In this document: piece after piece, positions 1 to 5,855 of the stretch
Layout of the letters: each line of letters starts with the position of its first letter
Position numbering within the stretch: the stretch's first letter is position 1
Source: JAAYAY01 sp964429355
Lineage (GTDB): Bacteria; Planctomycetota; Planctomycetia; Pirellulales; Thermoguttaceae
Direction of reading: 5' to 3'
Assembly (NCBI GenBank): GCA_964429355.1
Contig: CAYSCH010000378.1
Span: forward strand, 1-9,127
Length of the DNA stretch: 9,127 nucleotides
Made by a program: the position numbers and the translations under genes
Notes under the pieces: model-generated
Database searches by the model: none
The model's input: only the letters and a program-made list of their open reading frames with translations
What the model was told of the DNA's origin: nothing

Positions 1-1
1 T

Positions 2-30
2 CCGGCCGCTCGCGGGGGAGCGTTCGCCGG
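2..30 (-). terminator. Possible terminator after the Tat-exported gene
   Basis: CCGGC-CGCTC (2-11) pairs with GAGCG (18-22) and GCCGG (26-30), with a three-base bulge. It lies about 35 bases past the stop codon at 65. The sequence after it in the minus direction falls outside the window, so a T-run cannot be checked. Confidence 0.25.
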
Positions 31-64
31 CGTCGCAAGGGAAGAAATCCGGCTTGTGAAATCT

Positions 65-2233
65 TCACCCAATATCGACCACGCAGCGGAAACCGATTGT
101 GGCGCAGCGATCGAGGCCGGGCCAGGTGAGGAGGAACTTCGTTGCGTAATTGACGGGGCGAGGGCCGCCGTCGACATACCAGTTCGACCCTTTCGCGGCG
201 AAATAGGAGCCACCGCGAAGGATGCAGAACCGTGTGCGTCCATCGCTCCGCTCGCTTTCGGTCCATTGCCAGACGTTGCCGCACATGTCATAGCAGCCAC
301 AGGGCGAACGGCCTGCGGGGAATGCCTTGACCGGCGTGGTGCCGCCGGTTTCGCCCGAGTTGCAGCATCCTGGGCGCATTTTGCTACCCCAGGGATACTC
401 GCAGCCATCGGAGCCCTGGGCGGCGTACTGCCACTCCTCCTCGGTGGGTAGTCGCTTGCCCGTCCAGCGGGCATAGGCCCGCGCATCGTCAAGATCCACG
501 TAGACGACCGGATGGTCATCCTTGCCTTGCGGCGGCTTTCCCTTGGACCAGTGCTCGAGGAAGTTCTCGGGATGCCTGGGCCGATAGCTGGCCGCCTGCA
601 GAAATTCGGCGAACTGGGCATTGGTGACGGGCGTCTCGTCGATGGCAAACGGCTGGAGCTGGGCCGGCCGCTCGAAGGTGCGGGTCAACAACTGCGAGCC
701 CACATGCCAGAAGCCGGCTTCGTCGTCTGTGTTCGAGTCGTAGAAGCCGCACTCCCGCGGACGCATCACGATCGTCAGCACGGTGTTGGGAGGGGGCGTC
801 ACGGCCACCATGCCGGCAGGCGACGTCTCTGCCTTGACGGTGCCGGCAACCGCCGTCAGACGCGTTTCTCGCCGCGGGTGCGAAGTGTCATGATCGGCCT
901 GTGCGCCCGTGGCCGCTTGAGCGGCAAGAAACGCCTCAAAATCGCCGCCGAGATTTGTGGCTGTGGCGGCGAGGAAGCAGGCCAGGCCGCGGGCCGGAAT
1001 CCTCGCAGCCAGAGCCGCCTGCCGCTCCACGGCGCGGGGCTGCAGCTCGCGCCCCGAATTCAGGTCGAAGTACCGCTCCCCGGCCACGGCATCGACTTTC
1101 AACAGCTCGCCCTCCCTCTCCTGCTCGGCCCGATTGACAAGCGTCCACAGGCGCAATCCATCGCCGGCCCAGAGCGAGGCATACACGTCGGGCTTCTCCG
1201 TCGCAACAAGCGGGGTCCAACCTTCGCCGGAAAAGACCGCTCGGTAACGGCGCTGGATCGGGAGCATGGCGCGGAGCAACGAGCGGTCCCTGGCGTTCCA
1301 TCCGACCCACGAGCCGAAGACGTTCTCCCAGACCATCATGCCGCTGCCGTTCATCCAGGCGGTGTGCAGTTCGCCCGTGTGATCGAATACCCAGCGCCGG
1401 ATCTGGTGCTGCATGTGGCGCCGCTGGAGCCATTTGTGCCGCAGGACTCCGGGCGTCTGGCTGTCGTCGAAGTGCTGCGCCCACGAGGCGTGGTGATCCT
1501 CGATGTTCTCCAGGGGCACCGCACCCTCGCCTTCAAGAATCACCCCGGGCCGCGTCGCGTCGAGCTTGGCGCGAAACTCCGCCGCGCCCTTGACCATGGT
1601 GTCGAGAAAAATGCCGTCGGCGCTGAGCGCTCGCACCATCTCGACGAGGGCATCCACGTCCGATTCTTCTTCGCGCCGCGTGCCGGTGTCCCATGGGTTG
1701 TAGTCGATATAGGCTCGGACATTGCGGCGATGCAACTGCTCGACGACCTCGCGCAGGCCGGCCAGACCGCCCGGCAGGTCGCGGTAGAAGTCGAACTGAT
1801 TGCGATCGTCCACGCCGATCCGCGGGTAGGCATGCCAGAGGACGACGCTATCGTAACCGCCAAATTCCCGCTCTCCCTGGTCCAGGAAAGGGTCCACGGT
1901 GTAGCACCCATTGCGGTGGTCGTAGAATGTTTCGTCGCACGTCATCAGGAAACAGCACGAGTAGTTCGCCGCCGACCAGGCGAACTCCGGGCGGTCGTAG
2001 AGCGCACCGGTGTATTTCAGATGGGCCCTCGTCTCCTCGCGCCATCTGGCCAGCGCGTCGCGGAACGCCGGCCACTGGGCAGGATCGCTCGGTGCAGCGA
2101 TCGTGTTCTTGGAGGGATCGAATTCCACAGGTTTCCCCAACTCAGCACCCGACAGACTCCACCCCCCCAAGGCCGAGAGTGAAGCCAGTCCGGCCGTAGT
2201 CCGCAGGAATTCACGTCGGTTGGCGCGGCTCAC
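65..2233 (-). CDS. Tat-exported glycosidase-like TIM-barrel protein with C-terminal FGE/SUMF1-type domain
   Basis: This 722-residue protein starts with a twin-arginine signal (NRREFLRT near residue 5, then a hydrophobic stretch to about 30), so folded export is expected. Residues about 70-340 read as a glycosidase-like TIM barrel: GGYDSVVLWHAYPRIG (125-140), RAYIDYNPWDTGT (173-185), ADGIFLDTM (205-213) and VILEGEG (231-237). D211 and E234 or E236 are candidate catalytic acids. A beta-sandwich-like part and a linker follow. Residues about 471-722 are an FGE-sulfatase (SUMF1) type domain: IDETPVTNAQF (531-541), KRLPTEEEWQYAA (593-605), GNVWQW (652-657), LRGGSY (672-677) and IGFRC (713-717). The two active-site cysteines of true FGE, which normally lie between RGGS and the final IGFRC, are absent, so cofactor-type sulfatase activation is unlikely. 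The domain may instead bind ligand or serve another reaction. An AAAGGG about 10 bases upstream supports the start. The substrate is unknown. Confidence 0.9.
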   Translation of the reverse strand: MSRANRREFLRTTAGLASLSALGGWSLSGAELGKPVEFDPSKNTIAAPSDPAQWPAFRDALARWREETRAHLKYTGALYDRPEFAWSAANYSCCFLMTCDETFYDHRNGCYTVDPFLDQGEREFGGYDSVVLWHAYPRIGVDDRNQFDFYRDLPGGLAGLREVVEQLHRRNVRAYIDYNPWDTGTRREEESDVDALVEMVRALSADGIFLDTMVKGAAEFRAKLDATRPGVILEGEGAVPLENIEDHHASWAQHFDDSQTPGVLRHKWLQRRHMQHQIRRWVFDHTGELHTAWMNGSGMMVWENVFGSWVGWNARDRSLLRAMLPIQRRYRAVFSGEGWTPLVATEKPDVYASLWAGDGLRLWTLVNRAEQEREGELLKVDAVAGERYFDLNSGRELQPRAVERQAALAARIPARGLACFLAATATNLGGDFEAFLAAQAATGAQADHDTSHPRRETRLTAVAGTVKAETSPAGMVAVTPPPNTVLTIVMRPRECGFYDSNTDDEAGFWHVGSQLLTRTFERPAQLQPFAIDETPVTNAQFAEFLQAASYRPRHPENFLEHWSKGKPPQGKDDHPVVYVDLDDARAYARWTGKRLPTEEEWQYAAQGSDGCEYPWGSKMRPGCCNSGETGGTTPVKAFPAGRSPCGCYDMCGNVWQWTESERSDGRTRFCILRGGSYFAAKGSNWYVDGGPRPVNYATKFLLTWPGLDRCATIGFRCVVDIG

Positions 2234-2255
2234 GACACAACCCTTTCTGGGAAGA

Positions 2256-2282
2256 GGTGACAGTCACCAAATTTGGAGACTG
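2256..2282. repeat. Near-perfect palindrome upstream of the Tat-exported gene
   Basis: Two overlapping dyads can be read. GGTGAC and GTCACC flank a single A (2256-2268). CAGTC...GACTG (2261-2282) encloses the perfect ten-base palindrome CCAAATTTGG (2267-2276), and the only mismatch in this 22-base dyad is an A opposite A. It lies 22-49 bases before the start codon at 2233, inside the probable 5' leader of that gene. It could be a repressor site, an RNA hairpin or one copy of a dispersed repeat. No second copy was seen in the window. Confidence 0.6.
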
Positions 2283-2377
2283 TAGAGAAAGCAGGGCGGG
2301 CGTTTGTGGTGGGGGAGGCAGTCATGGATACCAAGGATTCCCTGAACGCGGTGGAAATCGAGGCGGGGAGGATGTGT

Positions 2378-2407
2378 ATTCTACCTTCGGCAACGCTCGC
2401 ACGCCAA
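2378..2407 (-). promoter_or_regulatory. Possible promoter for the Tat-exported gene
   Basis: On the minus strand, TTGGCG (2402-2407) and TAGAAT (2378-2383) are separated by 18 bases. The -10 matches the sigma70 consensus at five of six positions, but the -35 is weak. Transcription would begin near 2371 and give a leader of about 140 bases that contains the palindrome at 2256-2282. The upstream half overlaps the hairpin at 2394-2422. Weak evidence. Confidence 0.22.
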
Positions 2408-2422
2408 TTCGGGTGGCGAGCG
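2394..2422. repeat. Imperfect inverted repeat (hairpin)
   Basis: CGCTCGC (2394-2400) pairs with GCGAGCG (2416-2422). Allowing small bulges, the stem continues inward as ACGCC against GGGTG around the loop AATTC. No T-run follows on either strand, so it does not look like an intrinsic terminator. It overlaps the weak minus-strand promoter candidate, and an operator role is possible but not shown. Confidence 0.4.
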
Positions 2423-2502
2423 CCGATTCGGCCGGAAAAGGGGTACACGACAATCCGCAGATTTTTTCAAGAACGGGGGTCTGATTCGGCTTCCCCCGCG
2501 GG

Positions 2503-2508
2503 TACTAT
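2503..2508 (+). promoter_or_regulatory. Possible -10 element for the PEGA/esterase gene
   Basis: TACTAT at 2503-2508 lies about 60 bases before the start at 2569, within GCGGGTACTATG. The same twelve bases recur at 5647-5658, where they form the -10 of a better promoter candidate. No good -35 is visible here; the nearest is TCTGAT, with a spacer of about 17. Low confidence. Confidence 0.25.
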
Positions 2509-2568
2509 GGATGGCGGCGTTGCCAACGATTGATGTTTTCGGCCCCCATTCGCCAAAGGTAGAGGACG

Positions 2569-4776
2569 ATGAATACGGCAAAGGTCATTCATGGGATCTC
2601 GCTTTCGCTGGTCTTGCTTGGTTTGGTGGCCTTTGCGGTGGCTGCGTCGGAGGAGCCTCCCACCGAACTGTACGTCGAGACGGATCCCCCCGGGGCAACC
2701 GTGCTGGTGGACGGAAAGGAAGTGGGCACCTCGCCGGGGCTCTTCGAGGTGATGCCCGGCGTGCGCGAGATCGTCGTGAAGGCGACCGACCACGATTCTG
2801 AGAAGGAGAACGTGGAAGTCCACGGTTCGCGAATTACCAAGATCCGATTGCACCTCGGTGGCGCGCCCGAGAGCGTAACGCCCGGCGGCCTTTCCCGCCA
2901 GCAGTGGATCACGCGTCTGAAGGCCTTGAAAGGCCACCATGCGGCCGCTTTTGGAGTGGGTCCGGAACTGGCCGGCCTGGATCCGGAGTTCGGCTCGAAA
3001 TTGGTCGAAGAAGTATGGCCGCAACTGAACGACGACCAGGTGAAGCAGGGACTTCTGAAGGCCTTTCATTTCCAGAAGAACCCTCGCGTTCTCAGGGTTC
3101 TTCATCTGGGAGTCACCGATCCGAGCAGCGAGGTTCGACGGTACGCCTTGACGTACGTGTCCGAATATGCCAAGCGGGATTTCTCGGACGACACGAAGGG
3201 GCTGGCTTCCCCCTATGGCAACAAGAATGTCTCGGTCAACATGGAGGACTACCAGGACTGGTACGCCAAGAACCGTGAGCGCTCGTTGGACGAAGTGAAG
3301 GCCGCCGGGATTGAGTCGGCCCGCCCGTCCATCGAAAAGAAGCTTCAAGAGGTCGTTGCCCAATTCAAGGCGGGAGAGCTTCGGGAGGTCCAGACTCTGG
3401 CTTCCTCGTTGCTGGACTGCGAAGATCCGATCATCATTCCCACCTTGATTGGAGTGATCGACGCGGACAATTCCTATGACACTGTGTATGGCGTGGGATA
3501 TTTCGCCCTGCGTGACGTTACGGATGTCGGCTACAGCCCTTATCACGACGGCGGGTGGTGGCGGCGCTGGTGGGAGAAGAACAAGTCGAAGTATCCTGAA
3601 GATGTGCGAAACCGGCCCATTCCGGATCTGCCCAAGACGGCCCACGGTCGCAGCTACACGCCTTTTCCTGAGGACATGGACACCGTCAAGGGCCAGCTCG
3701 ACTGGCTGGTAAAGGCCTTCAAGAGCGGCAAGCCAAATAGTGACCTTTGGAATGTCGCTGGAGAAATTGGGGAAACGAAGGACCCCAGCGCGATTCCGAC
3801 GTTGATCGGCCTGATCTACGCCGACAATACCTATGACACGGTCTACGGCATCGGTTACTTCGGCTTGGGAAAACTGACCGGCGTGCGATACAACGAATCG
3901 CATGACGGTCCGTGGTGGCGGAAGTGGTGGGAGGAGAACAAGTCGCGGTACCCCAAAGAGGTGCAGGAGCTGAAGATTCCTGACTTCAGCGAGGCCGCCG
4001 CCGCTGGAAGGAAGAACCGGGAGAAAGCTGCTCGCGAGGCCGCCCTGTCGGACGTGGCCGACGTGCCCGCCGAGGACCTCACCGTAGAGGGCAACGAGCG
4101 GATGCGTTATTTCCTCATCGGCGCCGGTGAAGATGCCGAGCCGCCGGAAGGCGGGTACAAGCTCGTGATCGTCATGCCGGGCGGCGACGGCGGCGAAGAT
4201 TTCCACCCCTTCGTCAGGCGGTTGTACAAACACGCCATGAACCGTGAATTCCTGGTGGCCCAACCGGTGGCCTTCAAGTGGCGTCCATCGCAAACGACTG
4301 TGTGGCCGACCAAGGTGAACGGGACGGAAGGCCAGGAGTTCACCACCGAGCAGTTCGTCGAGGCGGTTATCAACGACGTGAAACGTCGCCACTCTATCGA
4401 TCCACGCTGTGTGTTCACCTTGTCGTGGTCGTCGGGCGGTCCGGCCGGATATGCCGTCTCGCTCCAGGAGCAGACGGCCGTCAAGGGGTCGTACATCGCC
4501 ATGTCGGTCTTTCGCCACGAATGGCTGCCGCCGCTGGACGCGGCCAAGGATCACCCCTACTGGCTGGACCACTCACCGGAGGACGAGGTCTGTCCATTCA
4601 GCCACGCCAAACAAGCAGAGCAAGAGCTGACCGAGGCCGGCGCCACGGTCCGACTCACAACCTATGACGGGGGGCACGGTTGGCACGGTGATGTTTACGG
4701 CAGGGTGCGTAGCGGGATAACCTGGCTGGTGGAACGGGCGCAAGAGAGTCAAAAAGGCTCGGGGAACCTCAAGTGA
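2569..4776 (+). CDS. Secreted PEGA / HEAT-like repeat / alpha/beta-hydrolase protein
   Basis: This 735-residue protein begins with a Sec signal peptide (hydrophobic residues 9-25, then AVAASEEP), so it is secreted or cell-wall associated. Residues about 32-98 form a PEGA domain (VETDPPGATVLVDGKEVG). Residues about 110-245 look like divergent HEAT-like helices ending in YQDWYAKNRER. Two clear tandem repeats follow (about 255-357 and 373-476), each with IPTLIG, ADNxYDTVYGxGYF, HDGxWW and a WWExNKSxYP segment. Residues about 510-725 are an alpha/beta-hydrolase of the esterase or PHB-depolymerase-like kind: PGGDGG (537-542) as a likely oxyanion region, LSWSSGG with nucleophile S621, D672 in SPEDEVCP, and H703 in GGHGWHG. 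The usual first glycine of GxSxG is serine here. AAAGG at 2555-2559 or AGAGG at 2561-2565 serves the start. The substrate is unknown, and the repeats probably bind protein or polymer. Confidence 0.9.
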   Translation: MNTAKVIHGISLSLVLLGLVAFAVAASEEPPTELYVETDPPGATVLVDGKEVGTSPGLFEVMPGVREIVVKATDHDSEKENVEVHGSRITKIRLHLGGAPESVTPGGLSRQQWITRLKALKGHHAAAFGVGPELAGLDPEFGSKLVEEVWPQLNDDQVKQGLLKAFHFQKNPRVLRVLHLGVTDPSSEVRRYALTYVSEYAKRDFSDDTKGLASPYGNKNVSVNMEDYQDWYAKNRERSLDEVKAAGIESARPSIEKKLQEVVAQFKAGELREVQTLASSLLDCEDPIIIPTLIGVIDADNSYDTVYGVGYFALRDVTDVGYSPYHDGGWWRRWWEKNKSKYPEDVRNRPIPDLPKTAHGRSYTPFPEDMDTVKGQLDWLVKAFKSGKPNSDLWNVAGEIGETKDPSAIPTLIGLIYADNTYDTVYGIGYFGLGKLTGVRYNESHDGPWWRKWWEENKSRYPKEVQELKIPDFSEAAAAGRKNREKAAREAALSDVADVPAEDLTVEGNERMRYFLIGAGEDAEPPEGGYKLVIVMPGGDGGEDFHPFVRRLYKHAMNREFLVAQPVAFKWRPSQTTVWPTKVNGTEGQEFTTEQFVEAVINDVKRRHSIDPRCVFTLSWSSGGPAGYAVSLQEQTAVKGSYIAMSVFRHEWLPPLDAAKDHPYWLDHSPEDEVCPFSHAKQAEQELTEAGATVRLTTYDGGHGWHGDVYGRVRSGITWLVERAQESQKGSGNLK
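3331..3996 (+). repeat. Internal protein-coding tandem duplication
   Basis: This covers residues 255-476 of the secreted hydrolase. Two units of about 100 residues are spaced 118-119 residues apart and align almost without gaps. Shared blocks are DPxxIPTLIGxI, ADNxYDTVYGxGYF and HDGxWWRxWWExNKSxYP. A more diverged earlier unit may end near residue 240 (DWYAKNR). The DNA is less alike than the protein, which suggests an old duplication under selection. Confidence 0.8.
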
Positions 4777-4785
4777 CCGGTGGCG

Positions 4786-4819
4786 GCCGGATCGAGGTCG
4801 GAGAGCCGACTCTACCGGC
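4786..4819. terminator. Nested hairpin between convergent genes
   Basis: GCCGG (4786-4790) pairs with CCGGC (4815-4819). Inside it, GTCGG (4797-4801) pairs with CCGAC (4806-4810) around AGAG. It fills the 50 bases between the stop of the hydrolase gene and the stop of the minus-strand ceramidase-like fragment, the right place for a bidirectional terminator. No T-run follows on either strand, so intrinsic termination is uncertain. Confidence 0.28.
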
Positions 4820-4826
4820 AGGACGA

Positions 4827-5111
4827 TCAATTCAGTTCGCCGATCATCTCCAGCAAGCTCTCGACGAGCGCTCGATCGGTTCCAGGCATACCGCGTGTGC
4901 GACTGGGTTCCAGGCCGCCTTGCTTCCAGGCCTTGCCGGTGACCAGGCAGCCGACGCTGCCGTTGCAGTGCGTAATGACCAAGATGTTCTCGCAGGGCGA
5001 GCGTTTCTTCAGTTCCATGCCGACCTCTACCAGTGCAGCTTCCTCTTCATGGCGGTGTCTCCCTGTCGATTTGAGTTGTCGACGGTGCAACGCCCGTTCG
5101 GCTGCCTCGAA
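4827..5111 (-). pseudogene. C-terminal remnant of a neutral/alkaline ceramidase-like protein, cut at the assembly gap
   Basis: An open minus-strand frame runs from the gap edge to a TGA at 4827. Its last ~75 residues (from about 5048, EEEAALVEVGMELKKRSP) resemble the end of neutral/alkaline non-lysosomal ceramidase-type proteins, which usually have an E-x-G-x-x-I/L-K-x-x-S-P segment, then an NG-x-x-GY-x-x-T-x-x-A-x-x-x-GGYE-like segment, then an L-V-E helix. Here these read GMELKKRSP, HCNGSVGCLVTGKAW, QGGLEPSRT and DRALVESLLEMI. The stretch nearer the gap (5049-5111) shows no family likeness, so this may be a decayed gene end and not just one interrupted by the gap. Alternatively, the ATG at 5016-5018, with GAGG seven bases upstream, could start a 63-residue protein. 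The family call is from recalled motif pattern and is moderate at best. Confidence 0.4.
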
Positions 5112-5121
5112 NNNNNNNNNN
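5112..5121. other. Assembly gap (ten Ns)
   Basis: Ten consecutive undetermined bases. A round-number run usually marks a scaffold join of arbitrary size, so the true distance between the ceramidase-like fragment and the DUF2752 gene is unknown. Sequence may be missing here. Confidence 0.97.
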
Positions 5122-5153
5122 CATCTCCGGATACCCTCTGCCGGCAGGCCTGG

Positions 5154-5182
5154 TTGCATGCTTCGGACCATCGGCATATGAT
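5154..5182 (+). promoter_or_regulatory. Sigma70-like promoter for the DUF2752 gene
   Basis: TTGCAT (5154-5159) and TATGAT (5177-5182) are separated by 17 bases. The spacing is ideal, with four and five consensus matches respectively. Transcription would begin near 5189, leaving a leader of roughly 24 bases before the GTG at 5213. Confidence 0.45.
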
Positions 5183-5212
5183 GAGCGTCGCTTCTTCATA
5201 CCGGGGTGTCTC

Positions 5213-5677
5213 GTGGTAACAGAATTGGCAAACGACTGTGCCCGCGTCGATGGCCGTTCGCAATACGTACGCCGCAGCCTGATTGACGTGCTTTTCAGCC
5301 GTCATGCGGCGTGTTTTTCCGCGGTCTGTTTGCTGTTCTCGTTCTTCCTTCCCGTGGACGGCCTTGGCGTAACGGTTTGTTGGTTCAAGTCGTGCTACGG
5401 ACTTCCCTGCCCCGGTTGCGGGCTCACTCGCAGCATCACTTGCATCTCGCATCTCGAATTCGGTAAGGCGTGGCAGTATCATCCGTTCGGGTCGGTGGTT
5501 TACGCTCTGTTCGTCGCCAACGTCGTGTTACTGATCGTTCCCAAGGCAAGACGGCGATTTCTGAATGACAAGATTCTGGCAAACGATCGCTGGTTGCGCA
5601 TCGTCTACTTGGCGTTTGTGTTGTCGTTCTTGACATTCGGATGTCTGCGGGTACTATGCACTCTCCAGTTGTCCTAA
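5213..5677 (+). CDS. DUF2752 family membrane protein
   Basis: This 154-residue protein carries the DUF2752 signature CPGCGLTRS (residues 66-74), followed after a short segment by WQYHPFGSVVYALF (87-100), where the family has a conserved W-x-x-x-P-x-G region. Three hydrophobic segments (about 31-49, 92-110 and 128-148) predict an inner-membrane protein. Extra cysteines at 56, 61, 66 and 69 cluster on one side of the first membrane segment. The biochemical role of DUF2752 is not established, and none is proposed. The start is a GTG with a weak GGGGTG at 5203-5208. The distal end of the gene contains a promoter-like sequence for the next gene. The gene lies just right of the assembly gap, so its left neighbour is uncertain. 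Confidence 0.85.
   Translation: MVTELANDCARVDGRSQYVRRSLIDVLFSRHAACFSAVCLLFSFFLPVDGLGVTVCWFKSCYGLPCPGCGLTRSITCISHLEFGKAWQYHPFGSVVYALFVANVVLLIVPKARRRFLNDKILANDRWLRIVYLAFVLSFLTFGCLRVLCTLQLS
5630..5657 (+). promoter_or_regulatory. Promoter inside the end of the DUF2752 gene
   Basis: A perfect TTGACA (5630-5635) and TACTAT (5652-5657) are separated by 16 bases. Transcription would begin near 5664, just before the DUF2752 stop at 5677, and produce the structured leader at 5684-5855 ahead of the small membrane protein. The TTGACA overlaps codons for a hydrophobic segment, so part of the match may be chance. Confidence 0.45.
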
Positions 5678-5683
5678 ATCGGG

Positions 5684-5768
5684 TTGCGTGATTCCCAGAA
5701 TGGGCCATCTCCTTCAGGCCGCCTTCCGAAGGTTGGCGGCGGAGTCTGGGTCTCTTGGAATCGCGCAA
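5684..5768 (+). ncRNA. Long imperfect hairpin: structured 5' leader or small RNA
   Basis: Read by eye as RNA, four helices nest in order. (a) A 12-pair outer stem (5684-5695 with 5757-5768) has one U-G wobble at 5689/5763. (b) CAGA (5696-5699) pairs with TCTG (5745-5748). (c) CTCC (5709-5712) pairs with GGAG (5741-5744). (d) GCCGCC (5718-5723) pairs with GGCGGC (5735-5740) around an 11-base loop. On the 3' side, helices b, c and d are contiguous. The wobble pairs only in a plus-strand transcript. A promoter-like sequence lies just upstream, and the 82-residue membrane protein begins 88 bases downstream. It matches no riboswitch, SRP RNA or 6S pattern that I recognise. It could be a cis-acting leader, an independent small RNA or a small palindromic element. 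Confidence 0.45.
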
Positions 5769-5800
5769 TTCAGAAAGTTTCACTGCGTGATGGGTAGTAC

Positions 5801-5820
5801 GCGGACCTCTGTCGGTCTGC
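5801..5820 (+). promoter_or_regulatory. Second leader hairpin before the small membrane protein
   Basis: GCGGACC (5801-5807) pairs with GGTCTGC (5814-5820) around a six-base loop, with one G-U wobble. TTCAGAAA (5769-5776) could also pair with TTTCTGAG (5837-5844), enclosing this hairpin and touching the ribosome binding site GAGGGG (5842-5847). That would be one way to mask the start, but it is only a hand-drawn fold. Confidence 0.35.
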
Positions 5821-5855
5821 GAGCCGGCGGTAACCTTTTCTGAGGGGAAACACGA

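Larger units (their letters stand above)
2234..2568. other. Divergent intergenic region, no gene supported
   Basis: These 335 bases separate two divergently transcribed genes. They hold the palindrome at 2256-2282, an imperfect hairpin at 2394-2422, a short 11-base dyad (GCCGA-T-TCGGC, 2422-2432) and weak promoter candidates in each direction. Open frames of 72-86 codons cross it on both strands, but they have no family-like motifs and no convincing ribosome binding site, and one overlaps the palindrome. None is called as a gene. Confidence 0.7.

Noticed and set aside
512..2182. 556-codon plus-strand open frame opposite the Tat-exported gene
   Set aside because: It is antisense to a gene with clear Tat, TIM-barrel and FGE motifs, and its product is rich in Arg, Gly and Pro with no recognisable domain. 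Long antisense frames are common in GC-rich genes.
2273..2533. 86-codon open frame in the left intergenic region
   Set aside because: It begins inside the palindrome, has no ribosome binding site and no family-like motif.
2467..4572. 701-codon minus-strand open frame opposite the PEGA/esterase gene
   Set aside because: It mirrors the real gene in the opposite strand, has no signal, motif or ribosome binding site of its own, and its own repeats simply reflect the repeats in the real gene.
5684..5768. Signal recognition particle RNA or 6S RNA at the leader hairpin
   Set aside because: The conserved SRP tip (GGAAGGAAGCAGC-like) and the 6S central bubble are not present.
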